From positions 1-8,549 of the forward strand of contig JAKPRU010000410.1 of the NCBI GenBank assembly GCA_029557025.1: a stretch of 8,549 bases of DNA. Reading direction: 5' to 3'. Positions 1-8,200 of this stretch are shown here, one piece after another. Below the pieces are notes generated by a model. It saw only the letters and a list, made by a program, of their open reading frames with translations, had not been told where the DNA came from and did not search any database. The DNA comes from Candidatus Omnitrophota bacterium (GTDB taxonomy: Bacteria > Hinthialibacterota > Hinthialibacteria > Hinthialibacterales > JAKPRU01). The first letter of the stretch is position 1. Each line of letters opens with the position of its first letter. Made by a program: the position numbers and the translations under genes.

Positions 1-906
1 TGGCAGGAAAGCCGGATCGGTGCATGGGTGAACCTGCTGTCGGTCTTGGTGATCGCCTGTCCCTGTGCCTTGGTCCTGACAACCCCGATGGCCACCACTC
101 TGGCCGTGGCACGAGCCGCGCGGGAAGGAATCCTGATCTCCGAAGCCGCCGCGATTGAGAAGATCTCCAATGTCAATGTCTGTATCTTCGACGAGACGGA
201 ACCCGCGGAGACGGGCGAGTCGCATTCTTACTCCGACCCGGATTGGAGCAAACGCGATATCTATACATTGACGGCGGATAGAACAGGCCCATCAACCGCC
301 CTGGCGGAAGTGCGCGACGTTCAAACAACAACGACTACTACCGCAACACTTTCCTCCCGAATCATAGCCATCTGCACACAATTACAGGCGAAAGGCCTTC
401 GAACTGTTCTTTTGACAGGCCCGTCTTTCTTTACAGGCAAAGAGAAAATCTACCCGCCGGCGATTGACGGGTTCTACGCAGGGATTTCATCTCAGGAGAA
501 AGCGGAACTTCTGCGTTCATACCGGGAACAGGGATATGTTACGGCCTGCGTCTCGGAATATCCCAGCGCGCCCGTATGGGCGTCGGATGCCGATATCCGG
601 TTCACAATCGGCGCGAACTACAAAGAGGATCTATTAACCAACCCGGTCACGTTTTTGGGAACCGACCTGGAACGGCTTCCCTGGCTGATCGATCTTTCTC
701 GTCGTGTGCTCCGAACCGTGAATTGGAACCTGGCCTGGTCCTCATTTTACAGCATTGTGGGGATGTTCGCCGCGGCGGCGGGGATGGTGGACCCGGTTCT
801 TGCTGCCGGGATCATGCTGCTCGGAAGCAGTCTTGTCGCAGGAAATACCGCACAGCTGCACAATTACCCCGGCCCATCGGAAAGTCATCCTTACACAGAA
901 CGGTAG
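1..906 (+). CDS. Degenerate P1B-type (CPx) metal ATPase homologue, C-terminal part; probable pseudoenzyme
   Basis: The gene enters from the left edge; the frame is open from base 1, so the GTG at 28 is probably internal. What is seen: a membrane helix with the CPC ion motif, the AAREGILI stretch that follows it in heavy-metal ATPases, a P-domain remnant, and two closing helices (about 730-795 and 800-850). In this family the Asp of DKTGT is phosphorylated by ATP to drive Cu, Zn or similar ions across the membrane. Here the Asp survives (190-192) but the motif reads DETEP. TGDN has become TGPS (415-426), and GDGxND has become SEYPSA (553-570). The nucleotide-binding domain is cut to about 75 residues, has no HP motif and contains six consecutive Thr. 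The P-domain still aligns without gaps and there is no stop or frameshift, so the fold seems maintained. ATP-driven transport is unlikely. A regulatory or metal-binding membrane role, or early decay, are alternatives. The family is sure; the function is not. Confidence 0.8.
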   Translation, partial: WQESRIGAWVNLLSVLVIACPCALVLTTPMATTLAVARAAREGILISEAAAIEKISNVNVCIFDETEPAETGESHSYSDPDWSKRDIYTLTADRTGPSTALAEVRDVQTTTTTTATLSSRIIAICTQLQAKGLRTVLLTGPSFFTGKEKIYPPAIDGFYAGISSQEKAELLRSYREQGYVTACVSEYPSAPVWASDADIRFTIGANYKEDLLTNPVTFLGTDLERLPWLIDLSRRVLRTVNWNLAWSSFYSIVGMFAAAAGMVDPVLAAGIMLLGSSLVAGNTAQLHNYPGPSESHPYTER

Positions 907-925
907 AACGCAAAAATAAGAACCC

Positions 926-954
926 TTGTGATGGCCGCGATCCCTCCCTACAAT
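926..954 (+). promoter_or_regulatory. Probable sigma70-type promoter of purA
   Basis: A -35 box TTGTGA (926-931, 4 of 6 matches to TTGACA) and a -10 box TACAAT (949-954, 5 of 6 matches to TATAAT) are separated by exactly 17 bases. Transcription would start near 961, giving purA a leader of about 134 bases. This is the best promoter-like pair in the 188-base gap after the ATPase homologue. It is a consensus match only. Confidence 0.55.
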
Positions 955-990
955 GTATTTTTTGGGGAAAATCCGATTTTATTTCGAATT

Positions 991-1009
991 GTCGTGCTTT
1001 TTTCACGGC
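991..1009 (+). other. Small hairpin in the purA leader
   Basis: GTCGTG (991-996) can pair with CACGGC (1004-1009), with one G-U pair, around the seven-base loop CTTTTTT. No T-run follows, so it is not an intrinsic terminator. Its position in the predicted purA leader leaves open an RNA-level role, but a stem this short can arise by chance. Confidence 0.2.
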
Positions 1010-1088
1010 AATGATCTCACAGTATGTCCTCCATTTATCCTGATTCTGCGGGTCGCGCTGCGGGAAGAAAGAGGACCGTCCGGAGTAA

Positions 1089-2393
<1,305 letters not shown>

Positions 2394-2406
2394 ACCGGCC
2401 GTGCAG

Positions 2407-4086
2407 TCAGACCCGGAATCCGACCGGGCCTTTTCTTCCATTTCTTGATAAGGACCGCCTCAGAAAACGGTAGAGTTTTTTCATTCTGTTCCTGCCACGA
2501 AGCCAGTTACCGGCCTTGCGATAAACCGCCATAATTCGCGAATTCTCAAACTCTGCCAGTCGTCGGTGCAGCTCGTCAATATATTGGTCTTTATGAGCCA
2601 CCGGATTTCCGCCCTGATAAGTTGTCCGGTAAAAATTCGTGACAATTTCTTCCAGGATTTCGGGATTCTCCCGCAGATACCCATCCTTCGCCAGCCCCAT
2701 CAAATGCTCCTTTGTAAAACCGTCAAACTGCGCCAGGGTATGCAGATATTCCCAGAAAATGTATTCCGGCTTCATGATCGCCTGGTAGGCATGGACGCCC
2801 TTCGGACGTTCCAGCTGATCCAGAATCCCCTCCTTCATCGCGATTTCCGTAATCACGTAGTTGTCGTAATAGGCCATCGGATTGATCTTGATAATCCCGA
2901 ACGGCCTTGGAAGATCGCACAGGAGCTCCAGCGTTTCCACATTGTCTTCTTCACGGACCAGCGGATTATAGCCGATAAAATCCACAAGCAGCTTCGCGCC
3001 GGTGTCCAGGATGTTCTGCGCCGTCTGAATCGTTCTCTCTTTCGTATGCCGACGATTCAGTACCTCTTTCAAAACCCGCTGACTCCCGGACTGAATCCCC
3101 ATAATCAGGTAATGTAATCCGGCTTTTTGAAGAAGCGCCAGGTTCTCCGGATCGCCGACATTCGGATGGGTATATCCGAAAAAAGGCAGTCCGACCCGTT
3201 CCGCATACAAAGGCGAAAACTCCCTGATCCAGGCCTTGTTTGCCGGAAGCACATCATCATAGAACTCCACCCGTTGGAGGGGCCATGGCCAGGTTTCGAG
3301 CCGATATTCCAGTTCCCGAATTACATTTTCCGGTGACCGCTGACGAATAATGCAATCACCCTTGTAGATTTTGCGGTAATGCCCGCTGCAGCAATAACTA
3401 CAGGTAAACGGACAACCCCGCGCGCCCATAATCATGAAATTGGTGTACAGATGGCTGTGGGGCGGATAAAGAGCCTCCGATATCCGATCGTTCAGAATCA
3501 GCGTTTTGTTCGCCGGCTCAAAATCCGGGAACGGGTACTTATCCGGATTCTGCTCCAGCTTCATCACCGGATTCCGGTAAATGGTACCGTCCCGGTTCAC
3601 CCAGATACTGGGGATGCAGGTGATGTCTTTCCCCCGGTCCATGGCATTCACCAGGTTCAGCAGAGGATATTCGCCTTCCCCCACACAAAGCATATCCGTG
3701 TATGGAATGTTTGTTTCCGGGTTGATGGTCGAATCGACCCCACCCCAGATGACCGGAACGCCAAGCCGTTTCCGGATCTGTTCGGTCAGAAACTGCGCCA
3801 CTCCGAAATTGATGGAAGAAAACGAAATCCCCACGAGATGCGGCTCCTGTTTCCGCAACAGGTCCAGGACTAATTCCAGTTCGGTGCGGGATACATAACT
3901 TGCGTAAGCATAGTACCCGCCTTCTTCCTGACGTTCCGGGGGCGGGACATCTCTGGGAGTGATAAACTCCACACCTTTAAACAGAATCACGTGTACCGAA
4001 TGACCCTCCCGCTGCAAAAGCGCGGACATATACCGAACCCCAAGACAATACTCATCATACATACTGATTAAGGTCACTCGTTGCAT
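2407..4086 (-). CDS. B12-binding domain radical SAM protein
   Basis: A 559-residue protein with the architecture of class-B-like cobalamin radical SAM enzymes. Residues 1-150 form a Rossmann-type corrinoid-binding domain (typical strings VGISFSS, PVIWGG and CVGEGEYPLLNL). Residues about 215-420 form the radical SAM barrel: the cluster motif is C225-PFT-C229-SY-C232 in GARGCPFTCSYCC, with the later GIQSGS motif near 337. Such enzymes cleave S-adenosylmethionine at a 4Fe-4S cluster and often methylate or rearrange unreactive carbons; the substrate here is unknown. The region matching the cobalamin motif DxHxxG reads DEYCLG (11-16), with Tyr in place of His, so a lower His ligand to cobalt is not expected. 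The C-terminal 40 residues are strongly basic. The ATG start has only a weak GGA seven bases upstream, which may mean translation coupled to the preceding 63-residue gene, 26 bases away. It is the last gene of the minus-strand run. Confidence 0.9.
   Translation of the reverse strand: MQRVTLISMYDEYCLGVRYMSALLQREGHSVHVILFKGVEFITPRDVPPPERQEEGGYYAYASYVSRTELELVLDLLRKQEPHLVGISFSSINFGVAQFLTEQIRKRLGVPVIWGGVDSTINPETNIPYTDMLCVGEGEYPLLNLVNAMDRGKDITCIPSIWVNRDGTIYRNPVMKLEQNPDKYPFPDFEPANKTLILNDRISEALYPPHSHLYTNFMIMGARGCPFTCSYCCSGHYRKIYKGDCIIRQRSPENVIRELEYRLETWPWPLQRVEFYDDVLPANKAWIREFSPLYAERVGLPFFGYTHPNVGDPENLALLQKAGLHYLIMGIQSGSQRVLKEVLNRRHTKERTIQTAQNILDTGAKLLVDFIGYNPLVREEDNVETLELLCDLPRPFGIIKINPMAYYDNYVITEIAMKEGILDQLERPKGVHAYQAIMKPEYIFWEYLHTLAQFDGFTKEHLMGLAKDGYLRENPEILEEIVTNFYRTTYQGGNPVAHKDQYIDELHRRLAEFENSRIMAVYRKAGNWLRGRNRMKKLYRFLRRSLSRNGRKGPVGFRV
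2412..2436 (+). terminator. Possible intrinsic terminator of purA
   Basis: CCCGG (2412-2416) pairs with CCGGG (2424-2428) around a seven-base loop, followed by CCTTTTCTT. The stem is only five GC pairs and the T-run is interrupted. It lies inside the last codons of the convergent radical SAM gene. It is suitably placed 19 bases after the purA stop but is a weak example. Confidence 0.35.
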
Positions 4087-4112
4087 TGCTTCATCCGAAA
4101 TCGGTTGTTCCT

Positions 4113-4304
4113 CTAAACCGGACTCCTCTGAGAGAGAATGTGTTTCAGATAGACTTGTTTACCTCCACGAATTTCCGATTTCGGCGCGTATTCTCGCGAC
4201 AATTCAAGACCGTTCTGCACGGCATACAGATCGATCTCCCATCCGGCAGTTTCCGAATTCGGTGCATTCGAATAGACACGATTGTTTTCTACCCAGATAC
4301 TCAC
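4113..4304 (-). CDS. Small hypothetical protein, 63 residues
   Basis: Not recognised. It starts with GTG, supported by a good ribosome binding site (AGAGGGG at 4309-4315). It fills the space between the epimerase and radical SAM genes, leaving gaps of 24 and 26 bases, as expected of a real operon member. The product is soluble with mixed charge, has no membrane segment, signal peptide or Cys, and is rich in short hydrophobic-polar alternations suggesting beta strands (IWVENNRVYS near the N-terminus, KQVYLKHIL near the C-terminus). It could be an accessory subunit or a small enzyme-associated protein; no function can be given. Position and start signals are the main evidence that it is a gene. 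Confidence 0.65.
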   Translation of the reverse strand: MSIWVENNRVYSNAPNSETAGWEIDLYAVQNGLELSREYAPKSEIRGGKQVYLKHILSQRSPV

Positions 4305-4308
4305 AGGA

Positions 4309-4315
4309 CCCCTCT
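4309..4315 (-). promoter_or_regulatory. Ribosome binding site deciding a GTG start
   Basis: On the minus strand this reads AGAGGGG, with the GAGG core six bases before the GTG at 4304-4302. It supports translation of the 63-residue gene from a non-ATG start. Confidence 0.55.
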
Positions 4316-4328
4316 ACGCCGTTCGTCG

Positions 4329-5171
4329 TTACGGAATCTCGTTACCCAGAATAAAATCCATGGCGAGAGAACTCTGATACAGACTGGCCATCGGATACAG
4401 GCGGCTCGGCGCAACCTCGACAGTCAGGGGGCCTTCATAGCCGATCTTCTTCAATTCCGTTGTCACCGCAGGAAAATTAACATCGCCTGCCAGTAACGGA
4501 ACAAAACCGTTTATGTTCCCCACGGCGCAACTGAAATCCTTTACATGAACCCGTACAATCCGTTCGCCCAGTATGGGAATATAGTGTTCGGGATATCCGG
4601 TGAGAAGGCAATTGCCGACATCGAAGTAAACTTTGACGAATTCGCTTCCGACGGCATCGACAAAATCGCGAATCTCGTAAGGCATCTGAAGAATCTTGGC
4701 CCAGACATTCTCCACGCCGATACAGACTTTGTGTTTCTCTGCCGGGGGAGCAAACTCCTTCATTGTATCCAGGGCGAGCCGATACGCGCGTTCATAAGGG
4801 ATTGCGGGCGGACCGCCGATCCCCTCCGCCACATTGGCCGGGACGACCAGAATGGCTCCCACACCCATCCAGGAGGCAAGCTGAATGTGTCGTTTCAGAA
4901 TGGATTTCGCCTTGGCGCGGATTCTCGCATCGGGACTGGTGAAATTGTATTTCCAATAAATCCCGCCCGCGATACTGCTGATTTCCAGTTCGTGCTTTTC
5001 GGCGGCTCTCGCAAATTCCAGGGCTTCTTTCTTGCCGGTCTCCAGGCTGATCTCGCCGGTTTCTTCAATAGCCAACTCGATGGATTCAAAACCGGCCTTC
5101 TGCGCCAGCCGGAATTGATCGGAAATCGATGTTCCGGCGGCAAAGCACCACGTGTTGATTCCTTTTTTCAT
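4329..5171 (-). CDS. Sugar phosphate isomerase/epimerase (xylose isomerase-like TIM barrel)
   Basis: A complete 280-residue protein of the AP endonuclease 2/xylose isomerase-like TIM-barrel family. These divalent-metal enzymes move a proton at C2/C3 of keto sugars or their phosphates; relatives include L-ribulose-5-phosphate 3-epimerase and D-tagatose 3-epimerase. The expected metal and catalytic residues are all visible: Glu154 in IGVEN, Asp184 in YFDVGN, His209 in RVHVKD and Glu252 in TVEVAP. The N-terminal strand GINTWCF and the segment GFESIELAI (28-36) are also typical. The ATG start is backed by AGAGGA (5178-5183) six bases upstream. No signal peptide is present, so the protein is cytoplasmic. 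The upstream gene ends 14 bases before this start and the 63-residue gene follows after 24 bases, so co-transcription is likely. The exact sugar cannot be assigned; inositol-type or hydroxypyruvate isomerase-like roles remain possible. Confidence 0.9.
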   Translation of the reverse strand: MKKGINTWCFAAGTSISDQFRLAQKAGFESIELAIEETGEISLETGKKEALEFARAAEKHELEISSIAGGIYWKYNFTSPDARIRAKAKSILKRHIQLASWMGVGAILVVPANVAEGIGGPPAIPYERAYRLALDTMKEFAPPAEKHKVCIGVENVWAKILQMPYEIRDFVDAVGSEFVKVYFDVGNCLLTGYPEHYIPILGERIVRVHVKDFSCAVGNINGFVPLLAGDVNFPAVTTELKKIGYEGPLTVEVAPSRLYPMASLYQSSLAMDFILGNEIP

Positions 5172-5185
5172 CGGCGTTCCTCTAC

Positions 5186-5503
5186 TCAGGCCAACTGGCA
5201 GATCTCGGTAGACATATCGTCCATATACCGCTCCGCGATTTTCTGGGTGATCCGGAGAGTAACGTTATCGCTGTAATACTCCATCCATCGGTCCAGGCTT
5301 TCGACCTTGTAAATGATGTGCATCTCGCGGCATCCGGCAAAGGGAAAAGCGAAAATCGACTCGGAGGGTTTCTGGACCCCGCAGCGCTCCATGATGGGGG
5401 CAAGTTCCTTCTCAGCGCCCCGAAATGCCTGGATCAGCTCATTGCCGCTGACCCCATCCTGCATTCTCCAATGTTCAATAATCAGATATTTATAGTCCGC
5501 CAC
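5186..5503 (-). CDS. Small uncharacterised protein, 105 residues, possibly a dimeric alpha/beta-barrel fold
   Basis: Function not recognised. The start is GTG, chosen because a strong AAAGGAG lies seven bases upstream; an ATG just upstream is out of frame. The pattern of an N-terminal strand (YKYLIIEHW), a helix (about 21-40), a strand with aromatic residues (SIFAFPF, 49-55), another strand (EMHIIYKV, 60-67) and a final helical half resembles ferredoxin-like dimeric alpha/beta-barrel proteins, a fold shared by small monooxygenases, mutarotases and stress proteins. That is inferred from pattern only. There is no membrane segment or signal peptide. It is the first gene of the run, 14 bases before the sugar epimerase, which suggests a linked role in carbohydrate handling. 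Confidence 0.8.
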   Translation of the reverse strand: MADYKYLIIEHWRMQDGVSGNELIQAFRGAEKELAPIMERCGVQKPSESIFAFPFAGCREMHIIYKVESLDRWMEYYSDNVTLRITQKIAERYMDDMSTEICQLA

Positions 5504-5510
5504 AATTCAT

Positions 5511-5517
5511 CTCCTTT
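5511..5517 (-). promoter_or_regulatory. Strong ribosome binding site deciding a GTG start
   Basis: The minus strand reads AAAGGAG here, seven bases before the GTG at 5503-5501. It fixes the start of the 105-residue protein over other in-frame candidates. Confidence 0.7.
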
Positions 5518-5538
5518 GCCGTGCCGGTACCATGCACA

Positions 5539-5544
5539 ATTGTA
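5539..5544 (-). promoter_or_regulatory. Possible -10 box for the four-gene run
   Basis: The minus strand reads TACAAT, 5 of 6 matches to the -10 consensus, about 35 bases before the GTG of the 105-residue gene. The hexamers 17-18 bases upstream (TGGAGG or ATGGAG) are poor -35 boxes. It overlaps the palindrome ACAATTGT (5536-5543) and is just downstream, in transcription order, of the inverted repeat GCTCT-GCGG-AGAGC (5549-5562). It may be a regulated weak promoter or chance; read-through from lon is the alternative. Confidence 0.25.
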
Positions 5545-5548
5545 TGTT

Positions 5549-5562
5549 GCTCTGCGGAGAGC
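5549..5562. repeat. Perfect 5+4+5 inverted repeat between lon and the four-gene run
   Basis: GCTCT and AGAGC flank the four-base spacer GCGG. It lies 44 bases beyond the lon stop. No T-run follows on either strand, so it is not a convincing terminator. It sits in the spacer of the weak promoter candidate and could be an operator or a small RNA hairpin. Confidence 0.25.
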
Positions 5563-5606
5563 CTCCATTGAGCGAGCTGTGCCTTCGCATTTCGGGCGAA
5601 TGGGGA

Positions 5607-8036
5607 TCAGTTCACAAGGGCCGTCGAAAGCACGGAGTCCATGTTTTCCACAAAAGTCACCTGGAGCTTTTTCAACACGTCCTCGGGCAATTCCGCGAGA
5701 TCTTTTCGATTCTCCGCGGGTAGAATGATATGGTCAATGTTTTCCCGGTGAGCGGCAAGAACCTTTTCCTTGATTCCGCCGACCGGCAAAACCCGCCCGC
5801 GCAAGGTGATCTCTCCGGTCATGGCCAGATTTCCACGCAGCGGTTTCCCCGTCAACGCGGAGATCAGCGCCGAGGCGATGGTGATCCCGGCGGAAGGCCC
5901 GTCCTTGGGAATCGCCCCTTCGGGGACATGAACATGGATGTCAAACCGTTTGTAGAAATCCCGTTCCAGGTGAAGTGTCCGGGCGCGGGACCGCGCGTAA
6001 GTGAGCGCCGCCTTAGCGGATTCCTGCATCACTTCGCCCAGTTTCCCGGTCAGCAGCAACTGCCCGGTCCCTTCCACAATCGATACTTCCGTGCTCAACA
6101 CCTCGCCGCCGGTTTCGGTATAGGCCAGACCTGTGGCAATGCCGATTCCATTGGCATGATCGTGCTCCGAACGCCGGAATCTGGGGATACCCAGAAGATC
6201 GTTGATCATATTCCCGCTGATCTTCGTGCCTTTTTGCAGACCCTTTTGCGTGGCTTTCTTGGCCAGTTTCCGGCAAACGCTGCCGATTTCCCGCTCCAGA
6301 TTCCGCACGCCCGCCTCACGGGTGTAGTCACGCATAATGGTCAACAAGGCCGGACGGGTAAACGAAATCTCATATTCCCCAATCCCGTTTTCCTTGATTT
6401 GCTTGGGAATGAGAAACTCTTCGGCGATCCGGATCTTGTCGTGCTCAGTGTAGCTGGGGATTTCGATCAATTCCATGCGGTCCCGCAAAGCCGGAGGAAT
6501 CGGGTGCGGCACATTCGCCGTGGCGATAAACATGACCGATGAAAGGTCGAATTCCACTTCCAGGTAATGATCGCTGAACGTGTTGTTCTGTTCCGGGTCC
6601 AGAACCTCTAACAGCGCCGCCGAAGGATCGCCCCGAAAGTCCACGCTCATCTTGTCGATCTCATCCAGCAGGAAAACCGGATTGCGAGACCCGGCTTTCT
6701 TGAGAGACTGAATAATCCGGCCCGGCATGGAACCGATGTACGTTCGGCGATGACCACGAATTTCGGCTTCATCGCGGACTCCGCCCAGCGAGAGGCGAAT
6801 GAATTTCCGGCCTAGGGCACGCGCAATGGACCGTCCTAAAGAGGTCTTTCCAACTCCCGGAGGGCCGACGAAACAGAGAATAGGACCTTTCAGGTCCTTC
6901 TTCAGCTGCCGCACCGCAAGAAATTCCAAAATCCGTTCCTTGGGCTTTTCCAGCCCATAATGATCGTGATGCAGAATCTTCTCCGCCTCGTTGATATCCA
7001 GGCAATCCGGCGTCGTGATCGACCACGGAAGATCGCACAGCCAATCCAGGTAGTTCCTCACGACCGTCGCTTCCGGCGACAGCGGCGGCATGGCATCGAG
7101 ACGCTGCAATTCCTCGTTTGCCTTCGCTTCCGCCTCCGGAGACATCTTCGCCTCCTGGATGCGTTTCTTGTACTTGGCGATTTCCTCGTTGCTCTCTCCA
7201 TCCCGACCCAGCTCCCGCTGGATGGCTTTCATCTGTTCGTTGAGGTAATACTCGCGCTGGCTTTGCTCCATCTGCTTGCGCACTTCGCCCTTGATCTTGT
7301 TCTCCAACTCCAGAATCTCGATCTCACTTTGCAGAAACTGGGAGAGAAGGAGCAACCTCTTGGAGTATTCCACCGTGGCCAGCAGTTGCTGGCGCTCATC
7401 CAGCTTGATGGAAAGATGGGCCGCTATCGAGTCCGCCAAGCGACCGGGATGCTCAATGTTCATAATGGAGAGCAGGGTTTCCTGGGGGACCTTTCGGTTC
7501 AGTTTGACATACGTCTCAAACTGTTCCGTCACATGACGCATAAGAGCCTCGATCTGCGGACCGGTCTCCTCAGGCTCCTCAACCGGGTCCGCTTCCGTCA
7601 GGAAGAAAGCCCCGGTGGTCGAGATGTGGTCCAGCCGATAACGGGCCAGACCTTCCACAAGAACCTTGATCGACATATCGGGCAGCTTAAGAATCTGCAA
7701 AATCTGCACGAGAGTCCCCATACGGTGCAGATCCTTGGCCAGAGGCTCGTCGATATCCACTTTCTTCTGCGCCACAAGAATCAGCTGCTTGTCGGAGTTT
7801 GTTGCAGCCTCCAACGCCGCAACCGATTTCGTGCGCCCCACAAACAGGGGAATAATCATCCCCGGAAAAATGACCACATCCCGCAACGGCAGTAAGGGGT
7901 ATTGCCGATAATCCACCATCATCGTTTCTTCGAGAAGGGGTTTCTTTTTTAGAGACTTATTAAACTCCGGGGTCGCGGAGACCTCGGGAAAAGTCAATTC
8001 GGGTTGTGGTGACTTTGCTGTTGCTTTTTTCACCAT
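5607..8036 (-). CDS. lon: ATP-dependent protease Lon (LonA type)
   Basis: A complete 809-residue Lon, the soluble hexameric AAA+ protease that unfolds and degrades damaged and regulatory proteins. Domains in order: the N-terminal substrate domain (about 45-240, beginning [13 protein letters not shown]), a coiled-coil region (about 240-310), the AAA+ module with Walker A GPPGVGKT (391-398) and Walker B FLLDEID (455-461), and the C-terminal Ser-Lys protease domain. Catalytic Ser715 is in PKDGPSAG and Lys758 in GGIKEKV, 43 residues apart as in E. coli Lon. All key residues are present. The first 40 residues are a Lys/Pro-rich extension, longer than in E. coli. An internal double Met (39-40) lacks a good ribosome site, while the first ATG has GAGGTGAT six bases upstream, so the longer form is chosen. 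The gene is divergent from the ClpP-like gene and may read through into the four downstream genes. Confidence 0.97.
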   Translation of the reverse strand: MVKKATAKSPQPELTFPEVSATPEFNKSLKKKPLLEETMMVDYRQYPLLPLRDVVIFPGMIIPLFVGRTKSVAALEAATNSDKQLILVAQKKVDIDEPLAKDLHRMGTLVQILQILKLPDMSIKVLVEGLARYRLDHISTTGAFFLTEADPVEEPEETGPQIEALMRHVTEQFETYVKLNRKVPQETLLSIMNIEHPGRLADSIAAHLSIKLDERQQLLATVEYSKRLLLLSQFLQSEIEILELENKIKGEVRKQMEQSQREYYLNEQMKAIQRELGRDGESNEEIAKYKKRIQEAKMSPEAEAKANEELQRLDAMPPLSPEATVVRNYLDWLCDLPWSITTPDCLDINEAEKILHHDHYGLEKPKERILEFLAVRQLKKDLKGPILCFVGPPGVGKTSLGRSIARALGRKFIRLSLGGVRDEAEIRGHRRTYIGSMPGRIIQSLKKAGSRNPVFLLDEIDKMSVDFRGDPSAALLEVLDPEQNNTFSDHYLEVEFDLSSVMFIATANVPHPIPPALRDRMELIEIPSYTEHDKIRIAEEFLIPKQIKENGIGEYEISFTRPALLTIMRDYTREAGVRNLEREIGSVCRKLAKKATQKGLQKGTKISGNMINDLLGIPRFRRSEHDHANGIGIATGLAYTETGGEVLSTEVSIVEGTGQLLLTGKLGEVMQESAKAALTYARSRARTLHLERDFYKRFDIHVHVPEGAIPKDGPSAGITIASALISALTGKPLRGNLAMTGEITLRGRVLPVGGIKEKVLAAHRENIDHIILPAENRKDLAELPEDVLKKLQVTFVENMDSVLSTALVN

Positions 8037-8042
8037 GATTAC

Positions 8043-8050
8043 ATCACCTC
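8043..8050 (-). promoter_or_regulatory. Strong ribosome binding site of lon
   Basis: The minus strand reads GAGGTGAT, a near-complete match to the 16S rRNA 3' end, six bases before the ATG at 8036-8034. It decides the long N-terminus over the internal Met pair at residues 39-40. Confidence 0.7.
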
Positions 8051-8060
8051 ACTATTTATC

Positions 8061-8090
8061 AGCATACCAAAAGCCCTCTCTTTTCGTCAG
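8061..8090 (-). promoter_or_regulatory. Probable lon promoter with inverted repeat in its spacer
   Basis: On the minus strand, CTGACG (8090-8085, 4 of 6 to the -35 consensus) and TATGCT (8066-8061, 4 of 6) are 18 bases apart, and the -10 carries an extended TGG in front. Transcription would begin near 8054, leaving a short leader holding the ribosome site. The spacer contains the inverted repeat AAAAG-N6-CTTTT (8069-8084), which could bind a regulator. No CIRCE element was seen. Confidence 0.4.
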
Positions 8091-8132
8091 TTCACCTCTT
8101 CCTCCATACGAATTCCATCCCCGGCATCCGAG

Positions 8133-8148
8133 AAGGGTTGCCGCCCTT
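8133..8148. repeat. Inverted repeat in the lon / clpP-like divergent region
   Basis: AAGGG (8133-8137) and CCCTT (8144-8148) flank the six-base spacer TTGCCG. It lies upstream of both divergent genes. It could be an operator; with five-base arms, chance is also possible. Confidence 0.2.
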
Positions 8149-8200
8149 GGAAGACTCGCATACCATGAATGTATCGTATAGAAATGAAAGGGAAGACAAC

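Noticed and set aside
991..1009. Hairpin as terminator of the ATPase homologue
   Set aside because: The T-run is in the loop, not after the stem, so it does not fit an intrinsic terminator.
576..1043. 155-codon plus-strand frame overlapping the ATPase homologue in another frame
   Set aside because: Arg/Ser/Gly-rich composition of an out-of-frame reading; the ATPase frame carries the recognisable motifs. I also considered it as a sign of a frameshift, but the P-domain and last helices are all in the first frame.
2566..3117. 183-codon plus-strand frame opposite the radical SAM gene
   Set aside because: Fully inside a well-supported gene on the other strand, with no family resemblance.
4545..5276. 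243-codon plus-strand frame opposite the sugar epimerase
   Set aside because: The minus-strand epimerase has all four metal-site residues and good start signals; this frame also crosses the gene junction.
5730..6542. 270-codon plus-strand frame opposite lon
   Set aside because: Antisense to the Lon protease domain with no recognisable motif; explained by the codon bias of lon.
6960..7895. 311-codon plus-strand frame opposite lon
   Set aside because: It is the antisense shadow of the Lon N-terminal and coiled-coil region; repetitive Arg/Leu/Gln composition is typical of such shadows.
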